DNA of 64,000 nucleotides from Flavobacteriales bacterium. Its GTDB lineage: Bacteria > Bacteroidota > Bacteroidia > Flavobacteriales_F > PHOS-HE28. The number at the start of each line of letters is the position of its first letter. Position 1 is the stretch's first letter. Of this stretch, positions 17,124 through 24,958 are shown piece after piece. The notes below the pieces were generated by a model. The model saw only the letters and a list, made by a program, of their open reading frames with translations, did not search any database and was not told the DNA's origin. Both the position numbers and the translations under genes were made by a program. The DNA lies in the NCBI GenBank assembly GCA_016703005.1, contig JADJCX010000008.1, forward strand, positions 62,001-126,000, read 5' to 3'.

Positions 17124-18011
17124 TCAACTTCCGCGCACCCCGCGCACCATTTGTTCGATCGCGTCCCACATGCCGGGTTCAACCGCTTCCAAGCCACTGA
17201 ACTGGCCCGCACCTTGCAGCCACTCACCGCCGTCGATCGTTACCACCTCGCCATTGATGTAACCACTGAACGGCGATATGAGATATGACGCGAGATCGGT
17301 AAGCTCATGATGCTCGCCCAGGCGCTTCAACGGCACACGCTTGCTGAGATCGAAACGCTCCATCAACTCACCCGGCATAAGGCGGGTCCATGCACCCTTG
17401 GTCGGGAACGGCCCCGGTGCGATCGCGTTGTGCCGCATGCCGTACTTGGCCCATTCCACGGCCAGCGAGCGCGTGAGCGCCAATACACCGGCCTTCGCGC
17501 AAGCGCTCGGTAGCACGTAGCCGCTGCCGGTCCAAGCGTAAGTGGTCACGATGTTCAGCACTGTCTTATCGCGCTCCTTCTTATCGATCCAATGCTTCCC
17601 GAAAGCGAGCGTGCAGTTCACGCTTCCCATCAGCACGATATCGATGATTGTCTCGAAGGCCTTGCTGCTGAGGCGTTCAGTTGGGCTGATGAAATTGCCC
17701 GCCGCATTGTTGACCAACGAATCCACAGTTCCGAAGCGGGCTACTGCTGCCGCGACCAACTGTTCCACTTCCAGATACTTCCTGATGTCGCACGCCACGG
17801 CCAGGACTTTCCCGCCGGTGGATGCTTCCAACTCGGTGGCGGTCTTTTCAAGCACCTCCATTTTTCGGCTGGTGATCACGACGTTGGCGCCCAAGCGCAG
17901 GAACGCCTCGCTCATGCTGCGGCCCAATCCGGTTCCGCCACCGGTAACAACGATCGTTCGGCCCTGCAACGCGCCGGGGCGCAACATGCTTTGTGGAAGT
18001 GGTGCGCTCAT
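17124..18011 (-). CDS. SDR-family oxidoreductase, 2,4-dienoyl-CoA reductase-like
   Basis: A 295-residue short-chain dehydrogenase. It has the NAD(P) loop VVTGGGTGLGRSMSEAF, NNAAGNFISPTERLS and the C-terminal GYINGEVVTIDGGEWL. The usual YxxxK catalytic motif is replaced by PSACAKAGVLALTRSLAVEW, which has the Lys but no Tyr at the normal place. This, with NNAAGNF, matches the 2,4-dienoyl-CoA reductase branch used in unsaturated fatty acid breakdown. It sits in an operon behind a TPR protein (four-base gap) and before an SdpI-family protein (three-base gap). Confidence 0.88.
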   Translation of the reverse strand: MSAPLPQSMLRPGALQGRTIVVTGGGTGLGRSMSEAFLRLGANVVITSRKMEVLEKTATELEASTGGKVLAVACDIRKYLEVEQLVAAAVARFGTVDSLVNNAAGNFISPTERLSSKAFETIIDIVLMGSVNCTLAFGKHWIDKKERDKTVLNIVTTYAWTGSGYVLPSACAKAGVLALTRSLAVEWAKYGMRHNAIAPGPFPTKGAWTRLMPGELMERFDLSKRVPLKRLGEHHELTDLASYLISPFSGYINGEVVTIDGGEWLQGAGQFSGLEAVEPGMWDAIEQMVRGVRGS

Positions 18012-18015
18012 CTGG

Positions 18016-19038
18016 TCAAGGTGCGTTGCCCCGTTTCGGTGCGGGCGGTTGTTTAGGTGCGTTACGGTCCTGGATATCCTTCGGTGCCGGAGTGGTGGTC
18101 TGCCCGCAATGCTGTTTCACGAGGTCTTCAACCTCTGTCCCGAAACGTGACGTGAAATCCTTGTCGAGCGCGGTGCGCCAGAGGGTGCAAGCCAATTGCA
18201 AGTTGCCCTGCTCATTGGCGATCACCCCGAGGTTGCGGTCCACCATTGCGTTGCTCGGGTTCTTACGACCGGCCAACCGGATATCGCGCAGACCGGATTC
18301 CGTATTGCCCAGTTTGTACTTGCTCCAACCGCGGTTGTTGAAGGCATAGCCGTGGTTCTTGTCCAGCTTGATCGCCGCATTATAATCCTTGATCGCGCGC
18401 TGGTGATCGCCGAACGACGCGTAGCGATGGAAGCCTCGGGTGTTCCAGTTCACGGGGTTCTCCGGTTCCATTTCAACGGTCCGATCGAAGTCTGCACGCG
18501 CACCCGCGCTATCGCCGAGCAGCGCGAACGTCACTCCGCGATCCCGCATGTATTTCGCATTGTTGGGATCCGCGGTCGTAACCGTCTTGAGATCGTTCAG
18601 CGCTTCCGGTATCCTTCCCGTTTCCCGCTCCACCAACGCCAAGCGGTAGCGGGCCTCGGTTCCGACGTTGCTTTCAAGGATGTTGCGATAGGCGATCTCT
18701 GCGCTATCGCGCATACCGATGGCATGATAACCAATGCCGAGCTGCAACTCCGCGGTCGCGGCTGTCGGCACATAGCGCATGCCCATTCGTGCGTTGACGA
18801 TCGCTTCGCGCGGATCACCAGTGCGGTTCAATGCTTCAGCGCGCAGCGCGTAACAATCCTGTGCAGGTGGTTTCCGGCCCAAGCCTTTGTCGCAGATCTT
18901 CAGGGCACGATAGGCTTTGTTATTGTCGAGCGCAGCTTGGGCTTTGCGCGCATGTTTCGACATCAAGGAGTCGTTGCCTTGCGCTGAACATGCAATGGTC
19001 AGTAACAGCGCGATCGGGAAGAAGAGTGTGCGCAACAT
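18016..19038 (-). CDS. secreted TPR-repeat protein
   Basis: 340 residues from the ATG at 19038, where a signal peptide begins (MLRTLFFPIALLLTIACSAQG, possibly a lipoprotein with Cys17). It has about six tetratricopeptide repeats, for example NAKYMRDRGVTFALLGD and NHGYAFNNRGWSKYKLGN, and a proline-rich charged tail. TPR proteins act as scaffolds; the partner is unknown. It is the first gene of the TPR-SDR-SdpI operon, with a -7-like box six bases before the start. The reading frame extends to 19101, but that stretch lies in the divergent promoter region. Confidence 0.85.
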   Translation of the reverse strand: MLRTLFFPIALLLTIACSAQGNDSLMSKHARKAQAALDNNKAYRALKICDKGLGRKPPAQDCYALRAEALNRTGDPREAIVNARMGMRYVPTAATAELQLGIGYHAIGMRDSAEIAYRNILESNVGTEARYRLALVERETGRIPEALNDLKTVTTADPNNAKYMRDRGVTFALLGDSAGARADFDRTVEMEPENPVNWNTRGFHRYASFGDHQRAIKDYNAAIKLDKNHGYAFNNRGWSKYKLGNTESGLRDIRLAGRKNPSNAMVDRNLGVIANEQGNLQLACTLWRTALDKDFTSRFGTEVEDLVKQHCGQTTTPAPKDIQDRNAPKQPPAPKRGNAP

Positions 19039-19044
19039 TGATGG

Positions 19045-19052
19045 CGAAAGTA
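19045..19052 (-). promoter_or_regulatory. candidate -7 promoter element (TACTTTCG) of the TPR-SDR-SdpI operon
   Basis: Exact match to TAnnTT(T/C)G on the minus strand, six bases before the ATG at 19038. A matching element faces the other way at 19089-19096. Confidence 0.42.
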
Positions 19053-19088
19053 TCCATCGCAGCACCGGGTACACGGTGGCGTTAGGAC

Positions 19089-19096
19089 TACTTTTG
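19089..19096 (+). promoter_or_regulatory. candidate -7 promoter element (TACTTTTG) of the 19116 gene
   Basis: Exact match to TAnnTTTG, 19 bases before the ATG at 19116, in the 77-base divergent gap. Confidence 0.48.
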
Positions 19097-19115
19097 ACCA
19101 CCTGCTTCGTTGACG

Positions 19116-19520
19116 ATGCGAATGGAATATCCGGCCAAGGTGCTGCTCGCTTGGGGTGAGGCGATCAGTGGCAACACGGCGCTGCGCGATTGGCTGATGA
19201 AGAATGGGTATCCAGAGCTCGGCATTTTCACTTTCGCGTTGATGTTGAAGGAGGATGCGCGCAACTGGCTGTTGAAGAACGGCCACCCGCATTTGCTTGC
19301 CCTGATCACCGGCGTGGAGGGCGACGAAGGTGCGTTGAAGTGGCTGGGTGATCATGGTATGCACCCGCTCAGGCATATGGCCATGGCGGCCGATGGCGGT
19401 CTTCCTTCCTTGAAGTGGTTGAAGGACCATGGGCACCGGGAATTGGCCGTGATCGCCATGAAGATCCGCGAAGTGAAGTCGGGGATCGATGACGGACATA
19501 CCTACTCGATAGACAATTGA
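19116..19520 (+). CDS. small protein of unknown function with repeated LKNGHP-like motifs
   Basis: 134 residues with no signal peptide or membrane helix. It is built of short helical repeats with a recurring pattern (RDWLMKNGYPELGIF, RNWLLKNGHPHLLALI, LKWLGDHGMHPLRHM, LKWLKDHGHRELAVI), about 25-36 residues apart. This looks like an ankyrin- or HEAT-like helical solenoid. I do not recognise the family. The start could be ATG 19116 or ATG 19122; a TTG at 19110 is less likely. It is divergent from the TPR operon. Confidence 0.7.
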   Translation: MRMEYPAKVLLAWGEAISGNTALRDWLMKNGYPELGIFTFALMLKEDARNWLLKNGHPHLLALITGVEGDEGALKWLGDHGMHPLRHMAMAADGGLPSLKWLKDHGHRELAVIAMKIREVKSGIDDGHTYSIDN

Positions 19521-19611
19521 CCATTGGTGGCTGCTTGAAGCCTGCGGAAAGTCTTGACGAATTGATCCGGAACCCTCTTCGTTCGCCACATTTGCGCCCC
19601 GAAACCATACC

Positions 19612-20139
19612 ATGAAGAATTTCATCCTTCCGCTCGCATTGCCCCTCTACATGGTGGCTTGCACCAACCCACAGACCAGTGAGCAACACGATCACGACGG
19701 TCACGATCACGAACATGCCACGGCCGATAGCGCAGGGCAATTGCCTCCGGGCCACTACGGCTCGCTCATTACCGCCGATGGTGCTATGAGCAGTGCGGAC
19801 TTCGTGGCCGCGATGCAAGGCACGGACAGCATGGATGCCAAGATCCAATGCGAGATCATTACCAGCTGCACGAAAAAGGGCTGCTGGATGGATACCAAAC
19901 TGGCTGATGGTAGCACCATGAAAGTGCGCTTCGTCGACTACAGCTTCTTCGTGCCGACGCATGGATTGGAAGGGAAGAAGGCCGTACTGCAGGGCACCGT
20001 CCGTCGCGAAGTGACGGATGTTGCCGCGCTGCGGCACTATGCTGAAGATGCTGGCAAGAGCAAAGAGGAGATCGAGAAGATCACCGAACCCATCAATGAA
20101 CTTGCCTTCACGGCAACGGGTGTCATCATCACCGATTGA
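19612..20139 (+). CDS. DUF4920 domain lipoprotein
   Basis: 175 residues. Lipoprotein signal MKNFILPLALPLYMVACTNP (Cys17), then a His/Asp-rich linker (EQHDHDGHDHEHA) that could bind metal, then a DUF4920 domain with EIITSCTKKGCWMDTKL, RFVDYSFFVP and AVLQGTVRREV. The domain is widespread in Bacteroidota and its function is unknown. Its stop codon overlaps the proposed TTG start of the PAP2 gene. A CACATTTG at 19587-19594, one mismatch from the local -7 element, lies 17 bases upstream. Confidence 0.85.
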   Translation: MKNFILPLALPLYMVACTNPQTSEQHDHDGHDHEHATADSAGQLPPGHYGSLITADGAMSSADFVAAMQGTDSMDAKIQCEIITSCTKKGCWMDTKLADGSTMKVRFVDYSFFVPTHGLEGKKAVLQGTVRREVTDVAALRHYAEDAGKSKEEIEKITEPINELAFTATGVIITD

Positions 20140-20903
20140 TCAACCACCATCATAACACTACGCGCCGGTCCCGACTTGTCGGGACCGTGTGCGTTCTGGC
20201 CCTATCGATCCATGTTGGGGCACAGAACACGCACGAGTTGCGGTGGGGGCTGGATGTGCCGCTGGTCGGAGCGCCGCTCGCCCTGCACGGTGCCGTGGTG
20301 CTGGGCTTCGGTGTCGGATATCGCTTTCATGCCGATGCAGGGCAGCTGCTCGATCGCAGTTCGGTGAACGGCTTTGATCGCGTGGCCACCTTTCACTATT
20401 CCGAGCGTTCTGCCAAAGCCAGCGACTGGTTGTTCCTAGGAGCGGCCGCATGTTCCTTGGCGGGCATGGTCGTGCAACAGAAAAGCGATCAGCCGTTGTT
20501 GCCTGTCGTGTTGGCGGCGGAGTCCTTTCTCCTCACAAGTAGTATCACGAACCTCACGAAGGAGTTGGTGCAACGTCGGCGCCCCTACCGGTACAACCCC
20601 GATGCACCTGCGCACCTGCATGCCGAGAGCGAGAGCTACCTGAGTTTCTGGAGTGGTCATACCGCCAACTGCGCGGCGCTCACTTTCACCACGGCCAGCG
20701 TATTGCAGCGCAGCGACTTGTCGCGTAACGCGAAGACAGCAGTATGGATCGGCGCCGCTGCGGTGCCGGCATTGATGGGCTATTTGCGCGTGCGTGCCGG
20801 AAGGCATTTTCCGACCGATGTGATCGTAGGCTATGGTGTAGGTATGGGTATAGGGTTGCTGGTACCATACCTGCATCGCAAGAACATTACCTCCTTGAAT
20901 TGA
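20136..20903 (+). CDS. PAP2-family phosphatase
   Basis: 255 residues with an N-terminal signal/anchor helix and several hydrophobic helices. The three-part PAP2 signature is present: KELVQRRRPYRY, SFWSGHTANCAAL and RVRAGRHFPTDVIVGY. Such enzymes remove phosphate from lipid carriers or phosphatidate on the outer face of the membrane. The start is uncertain. A TTG at 20136 overlaps the DUF4920 stop and gives a basic n-region; a GTG at 20187 is an alternative that lies after a 10-base-pair palindrome (20166-20187). Confidence 0.85.
   Translation: MINHHHNTTRRSRLVGTVCVLALSIHVGAQNTHELRWGLDVPLVGAPLALHGAVVLGFGVGYRFHADAGQLLDRSSVNGFDRVATFHYSERSAKASDWLFLGAAACSLAGMVVQQKSDQPLLPVVLAAESFLLTSSITNLTKELVQRRRPYRYNPDAPAHLHAESESYLSFWSGHTANCAALTFTTASVLQRSDLSRNAKTAVWIGAAAVPALMGYLRVRAGRHFPTDVIVGYGVGMGIGLLVPYLHRKNITSLN
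20166..20187. repeat. palindrome CGGTCCCGAC-TT-GTCGGGACCG
   Basis: Perfect 10-base arms separated by two bases, located at the start of the PAP2 gene. It shares the CCCGAC..GTCGGG core found in two terminator hairpins and inside the subtilase gene in this window. No T-run follows. Confidence 0.7.
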
Positions 20904-20920
20904 TCTCTTCCTTTGAAGCC

Positions 20921-21844
20921 ATGAACAACATTTCGATCGCAGTGCACGGCGGGGCAGGCACTATTCCGCATGCGGATATGACCCCGGCCAAGGAGAAACA
21001 GTACCGCGATGGACTGGAACTCGCAGTGCGCCGTGGATATGCGGTGTTGGCGTCCGGTGGCACCGCACTCGATGCGGTGCAGGCAGCCGTGATCGCATTG
21101 GAGGATTGCCAGCACTTCAATGCTGGCAAGGGTGCGGTGTTCACCGCCGACGGAACACATGAGTTGGATGCGAGCGTCATGTGCGGTCGCACGCGTGGAG
21201 CGGGGGCCGTGGCAGGCGTCCGCAACGTGAAGAATCCGATCGTGCTGGCGCGCCGCATCAAGGACAACAGCCCGCATGTGCTGCTGAGTGGACGTGGCGC
21301 ATTCGAATTCGCGTACCAACAAAAATTGGAGCTGGAGGACGACGCCTACTTCTTCGATCAGTTCCGTTACGACCAGTGGCAACAGACCAAGGGCACCGAT
21401 GTCTACCTATTGGATCACAGCGATGGCAAGAAGTTCGGGACGGTGGGTGCCGTTGCCCGCGACGCCCATGGCGATTTAGCCGCAGCCACCAGCACGGGTG
21501 GCATGACGAACAAGAAGTTCGGGCGCATCGGCGACAGCCCGATCATCGGCAGCGGCACCTATGCCAACAACAGCACATGCGCCATCAGTTGCACCGGCCA
21601 CGGCGAACCGTTCTTGCGCGCCGTTGTGGCGCACGATGTCCATTGCCTCATGGACTACAAAGGCCTCTCGTTGGCCGAGGCGGTGCGTATCGTGGTACAC
21701 GAGAAATTGCCGCCGATGGATGGTGACGGCGGCCTGATCGCCGTGGACCATGACGGCAACCTGGTGCTCGACTTCAATTGCAGTGGCATGTACCGTGGCC
21801 ACGCATTGGCCGACGGTGTGGTGCATTCGGCGATCTTCAAGTAG
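20921..21844 (+). CDS. iaaA: isoaspartyl peptidase / L-asparaginase (Ntn-hydrolase)
   Basis: A 307-residue plant-type asparaginase. The proenzyme cleaves itself before Thr174 (in KFGTVGAVARDAHG) and then splits isoaspartyl dipeptides or asparagine. Other family marks are AVHGGAGTI at the N-terminus, FNAGKGAVFTADGTHELDAS and ATSTGGMTNKKFGRIGDSP. There is no signal peptide, so it is cytoplasmic and could act on imported peptides. The ATG at 20921 matches the family start; the open frame reaching back to 20744 overlaps PAP2. About 317 bases without a recognisable gene follow. Confidence 0.93.
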   Translation: MNNISIAVHGGAGTIPHADMTPAKEKQYRDGLELAVRRGYAVLASGGTALDAVQAAVIALEDCQHFNAGKGAVFTADGTHELDASVMCGRTRGAGAVAGVRNVKNPIVLARRIKDNSPHVLLSGRGAFEFAYQQKLELEDDAYFFDQFRYDQWQQTKGTDVYLLDHSDGKKFGTVGAVARDAHGDLAAATSTGGMTNKKFGRIGDSPIIGSGTYANNSTCAISCTGHGEPFLRAVVAHDVHCLMDYKGLSLAEAVRIVVHEKLPPMDGDGGLIAVDHDGNLVLDFNCSGMYRGHALADGVVHSAIFK

Positions 21845-22161
21845 CCTGGGGGGCAATGACTCCATCCGGAGTTGTGGAAGGACGAGCATTCCGAATATTC
21901 CATGGATCCAGTTCGGCAGGGACCCACTGCCAACACAAGGAAGCGATCCTTCTACTCACGGAGCGCAGAACGCCCCACATAACAGCGTGTCGCCGACCAG
22001 TTCTGATAAGCTCTCCTTGATCACGATACAACATTCACCAATGCTTGGCTGGAGATGCACACGACTTCATTCAATTGGGACCTTGGAACCGGGGTGACCT
22101 TCCTCCCTGCGCAGCATGAAGGGTACGCCGCTTGCTGCCGGTATCTTCGCCACCTCTTCCA
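21845..22161. other. gene-free stretch between the isoaspartyl peptidase and MORN-repeat genes
   Basis: I see no supported gene, RNA, terminator with a T-run, or convincing promoter here. Short open frames exist on both strands but have no protein-like composition. Confidence 0.5.
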
Positions 22162-23157
22162 ATGACCCTACGCACCCTCACCTTGGCCGCGCTGTTGGCG
22201 GCTTTTTCGTTCTCCACTGCACAGAATGCTACCGATGCCCAAGGTCTGAAGCAGGGTGCGTGGAGCAAAAGCTGGCCGAACGGGAAGGTGCGCTATACGG
22301 GCCAGTTCAAGGACGACAAGCCGCAAGGCGAATTCAAGCATTGGACGGAGGAAGGACTGGTCTCGACCATTCAGGTGTTCGCGCCGGATGGTAAGACCTC
22401 TCGTGCGCAGCATTTCCATGCGAACGGTCGCGTTATGGCCAGTGGCAAGTACGTGGGCCAGGCCAAAGACAGCTTGTGGAATTACTTCGATGAAGACGGT
22501 AAGCTGCGCAAAGTGGAGCGTCTGCAGCTTGGTACCCCGCATGGTGATGAGGTCAGCTATTATGCCGATGGCACGGAAGCCGAGCGGACCGGATACGAGC
22601 ACGGCCGCAAGCACGGGCAATGGCGCCAGTGGTTCACCGACGGTAAAGTGAAAGCCGAAGGGCGGTTCGTGAACGGCGACCCGGAGGGTGTGATGACCTG
22701 GTACTACACGAGCGGCCGCAAAGAGATCGAAGGCAGCATGGTGAAAGGAAACCGCGAAGGCACCTGGTTCTATTGGAACGAGGACGGCAGCATCCTGATA
22801 CAGATGTTGTACTCGGCGGGTGAACTCACTTCCTCGAAGAAGGAGAACGGAGTGTTCAAGGAGTACTACGACGATGAGCAGTTGAAGGAAGAGGTGACGT
22901 GGAAGAAGGGCGCCATGAACGGACCGTTCACGGAGTGGTACGGCAACGGCACATGGGTGAACAAGCCGATGACACCGACCCCGGAAGGTGTTTTTGCTGG
23001 TGACGTGCAACGTGAATTGAAAGGGCAGACGAAGAAGCGCGAAGGCAGTTATGTGAATGGCCAACTGCATGGCACGGTGAAGCACTACGATGAGAAAGGC
23101 AAGCTGGTGCGCACGGAAGAGTATGCCGATGGCGTGCTGAAGAGCGCAACGCCATGA
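22162..23157 (+). CDS. secreted MORN-variant (YwqK-type) repeat protein
   Basis: 331 residues from the ATG at 22162. A signal peptide (MTLRTLTLAALLAAFSFSTAQ) is followed by about ten MORN_2-like repeats (GAWSKSWPNGKVRYTGQF, GQWRQWFTDGKVKAEGRF, GTWFYWNEDGSILIQ). Databases often label such proteins 'YwqK family antitoxin', but there is no evidence for a toxin-antitoxin role here. In Bacteroidota they are mostly envelope proteins of unknown use. Its stop overlaps the mnmA start (ATGA), so the two genes are translationally coupled. Confidence 0.87.
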   Translation: MTLRTLTLAALLAAFSFSTAQNATDAQGLKQGAWSKSWPNGKVRYTGQFKDDKPQGEFKHWTEEGLVSTIQVFAPDGKTSRAQHFHANGRVMASGKYVGQAKDSLWNYFDEDGKLRKVERLQLGTPHGDEVSYYADGTEAERTGYEHGRKHGQWRQWFTDGKVKAEGRFVNGDPEGVMTWYYTSGRKEIEGSMVKGNREGTWFYWNEDGSILIQMLYSAGELTSSKKENGVFKEYYDDEQLKEEVTWKKGAMNGPFTEWYGNGTWVNKPMTPTPEGVFAGDVQRELKGQTKKREGSYVNGQLHGTVKHYDEKGKLVRTEEYADGVLKSATP

Positions 23158-24251
23158 GCAAGCACGGCAAGGTCCTGGTGGCGATGAGCGGCGGTGTTGA
23201 CAGCTCCGTGGCTGCATTGATGCTGCACGAAGAAGGCTACGAAGTGATCGGTGTGACCATGAAGACATGGGACTACGCCGATGCAAGCGGTGGCAAACGC
23301 ATTACGGGTTGTTGCGATCTGGACAGCATTTCCGACGCGCGGAACATGGCCGTGAGCCGTGGCTTCCACCACATCATCCTGGACATCCGCGAAGAGTTCG
23401 GCGAGCACATCATCGGCAACTTCACCACGGAATACATGGCCGGGCGTACGCCGAATCCGTGCGTGCTCTGCAACACCTTCATCAAGTGGGAAGCGCTGCT
23501 GAAGCGCGCCGATATGATGGATTGCCCGATCATAGCGACCGGGCATTACGCCAAGGTGCGCCAAGAGAATGAGCGTTGGGTGGTTTCACGCGGCTTGGAT
23601 GCCACGAAGGACCAGAGCTACGTGCTGTGGGGTCTCGATCAAGTGAACCTGGCCCGCACGCGCTTCCCCATCGGCGGCTTCACCAAGGCGCGCATCAGGG
23701 AGATGGCCGTGGAGAGCGGCTTCCCCGAACTGGCCAAGAAGAGCGAGAGCTATGAGATCTGCTTCATCCCCGATAACGACTACCGGGGTTTTTTGAAGCG
23801 CAAGGAACCGGAAGCCACCAAGCGCCTCCAGCATGGGGTACTGGTAGCCACCGACGGTGCGGTACTGGGCGAGCATGACGGCTACCCGTTCTTCACCATT
23901 GGGCAGCGCAAGGGGCTGGGCATCGCGACCGGTCAGCCGCTGTACGTCACCGATATCGACCCCAGTACCAACGTGGTAACGCTTGGGCGGAAGGAAGACC
24001 TGGACAAACAGTCCATGTGGGTGCGGCAGCCGAAATTCCAGAAACTGCCGTCGTTGCAGGGCGAAGTGGAGGCCGTGACCAAGATCCGGTACAAGGACAA
24101 GGGCACGCCAAGCACGTTGCGCATGGACGGCGAACGGGTGCGTGTGGATTTCCACGCCAAAGTCGCAGGCATCGCACCGGGGCAGAGTGCCGTCTTTTAC
24201 GAGGGCGACGATGTGCTCGGAGGTGGGTTCATCGATCGCGGCACACCATGA
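23154..24251 (+). CDS. mnmA: tRNA-specific 2-thiouridylase
   Basis: Adds sulfur to U34 of tRNA-Lys, tRNA-Glu and tRNA-Gln, using ATP and a persulfide relay. 365 residues with the PP-loop MSGGVDSSVAALML, the catalytic Cys103 in RTPNPCVLCN, and the partner Cys203 in SYEICFIPDNDYRGF. The tRNA-binding C-terminal domains are complete (GQRKGLGIATGQPLYV). The start overlaps the previous stop by four bases and its own stop overlaps the next start by four bases. Confidence 0.97.
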   Translation: MSKHGKVLVAMSGGVDSSVAALMLHEEGYEVIGVTMKTWDYADASGGKRITGCCDLDSISDARNMAVSRGFHHIILDIREEFGEHIIGNFTTEYMAGRTPNPCVLCNTFIKWEALLKRADMMDCPIIATGHYAKVRQENERWVVSRGLDATKDQSYVLWGLDQVNLARTRFPIGGFTKARIREMAVESGFPELAKKSESYEICFIPDNDYRGFLKRKEPEATKRLQHGVLVATDGAVLGEHDGYPFFTIGQRKGLGIATGQPLYVTDIDPSTNVVTLGRKEDLDKQSMWVRQPKFQKLPSLQGEVEAVTKIRYKDKGTPSTLRMDGERVRVDFHAKVAGIAPGQSAVFYEGDDVLGGGFIDRGTP

Positions 24252-24958
24252 AACAATCCATACTCATCTTTTGCGCGGTCGTTCTCTTGCTTTCGGGCTG
24301 CAAGGATGATGAGATCGTACCACAGGATATCGGCTACGGGTACTGGCCCACCAACACCGGCCATTGGGTGGAGTATGAAGTGGATTCGCTGTGGCAGGAG
24401 GACGTGATCGGGGCGCGTATCGCAGCACATTATCTGCTGCGCGAAGTGATCGACAGCCAATATGTGGATGCCCAGGGGCGCGCAGCTCAACGGATCGAGC
24501 GTTTCGTGCAGGACAGCACCGGTGCGTGGATCATCAAGGACATCTGGACGCAGACCCGCGATAACACGCAAGCCGAGAAGACCGAGGAAAACCTCCGCAA
24601 ACTGAAGTTGGCATTCCCGGTGCGCGCCTACCAGCAATGGAACGCGCACGTGTACATCGGCGATGATGGTCTGGAATTCACCACCGACGATGAAATGGAA
24701 GTAGAGGTTGATGAGGTGGATGCACCTTGGGGCAATGGCGTGCTCTCGTTCGATAGCACCTGCACCGTTGTAAGCACCTACGAAACCAACTTCATCGTTA
24801 CCAAGAGGTTCGAAGAACGGTACGCGAAGAACGTTGGTCTTGTGAGCAAGCTTTGGATGCAGTACGACAAGCAGGATGGCGTGCCGATGGGTGATGGGAT
24901 CAATCAGGACACCGTGGGTTTCCGGATGACGATGAAGGTCGTGGCCTATGGGAACTGA
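24248..24958 (+). CDS. lipoprotein of unknown function
   Basis: 236 residues starting MKQSILIFCAVVLLLSGCKDDE, a textbook lipoprotein signal with Cys18. The mature part begins IGYGYWPTNTGHWVEYEVDS, which resembles small Bacteroidota lipoproteins with a beta-sandwich plan; no function is known. It has an ATGA overlap with mnmA upstream, and the subtilase starts inside its last codons. Confidence 0.78.
   Translation: MKQSILIFCAVVLLLSGCKDDEIVPQDIGYGYWPTNTGHWVEYEVDSLWQEDVIGARIAAHYLLREVIDSQYVDAQGRAAQRIERFVQDSTGAWIIKDIWTQTRDNTQAEKTEENLRKLKLAFPVRAYQQWNAHVYIGDDGLEFTTDDEMEVEVDEVDAPWGNGVLSFDSTCTVVSTYETNFIVTKRFEERYAKNVGLVSKLWMQYDKQDGVPMGDGINQDTVGFRMTMKVVAYGN

Noticed and set aside
22162..23157. Toxin-antitoxin system suggested by the 'YwqK antitoxin' label
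   Set aside because: The protein is a secreted MORN-repeat type and the adjacent gene is mnmA; there is no toxin candidate.
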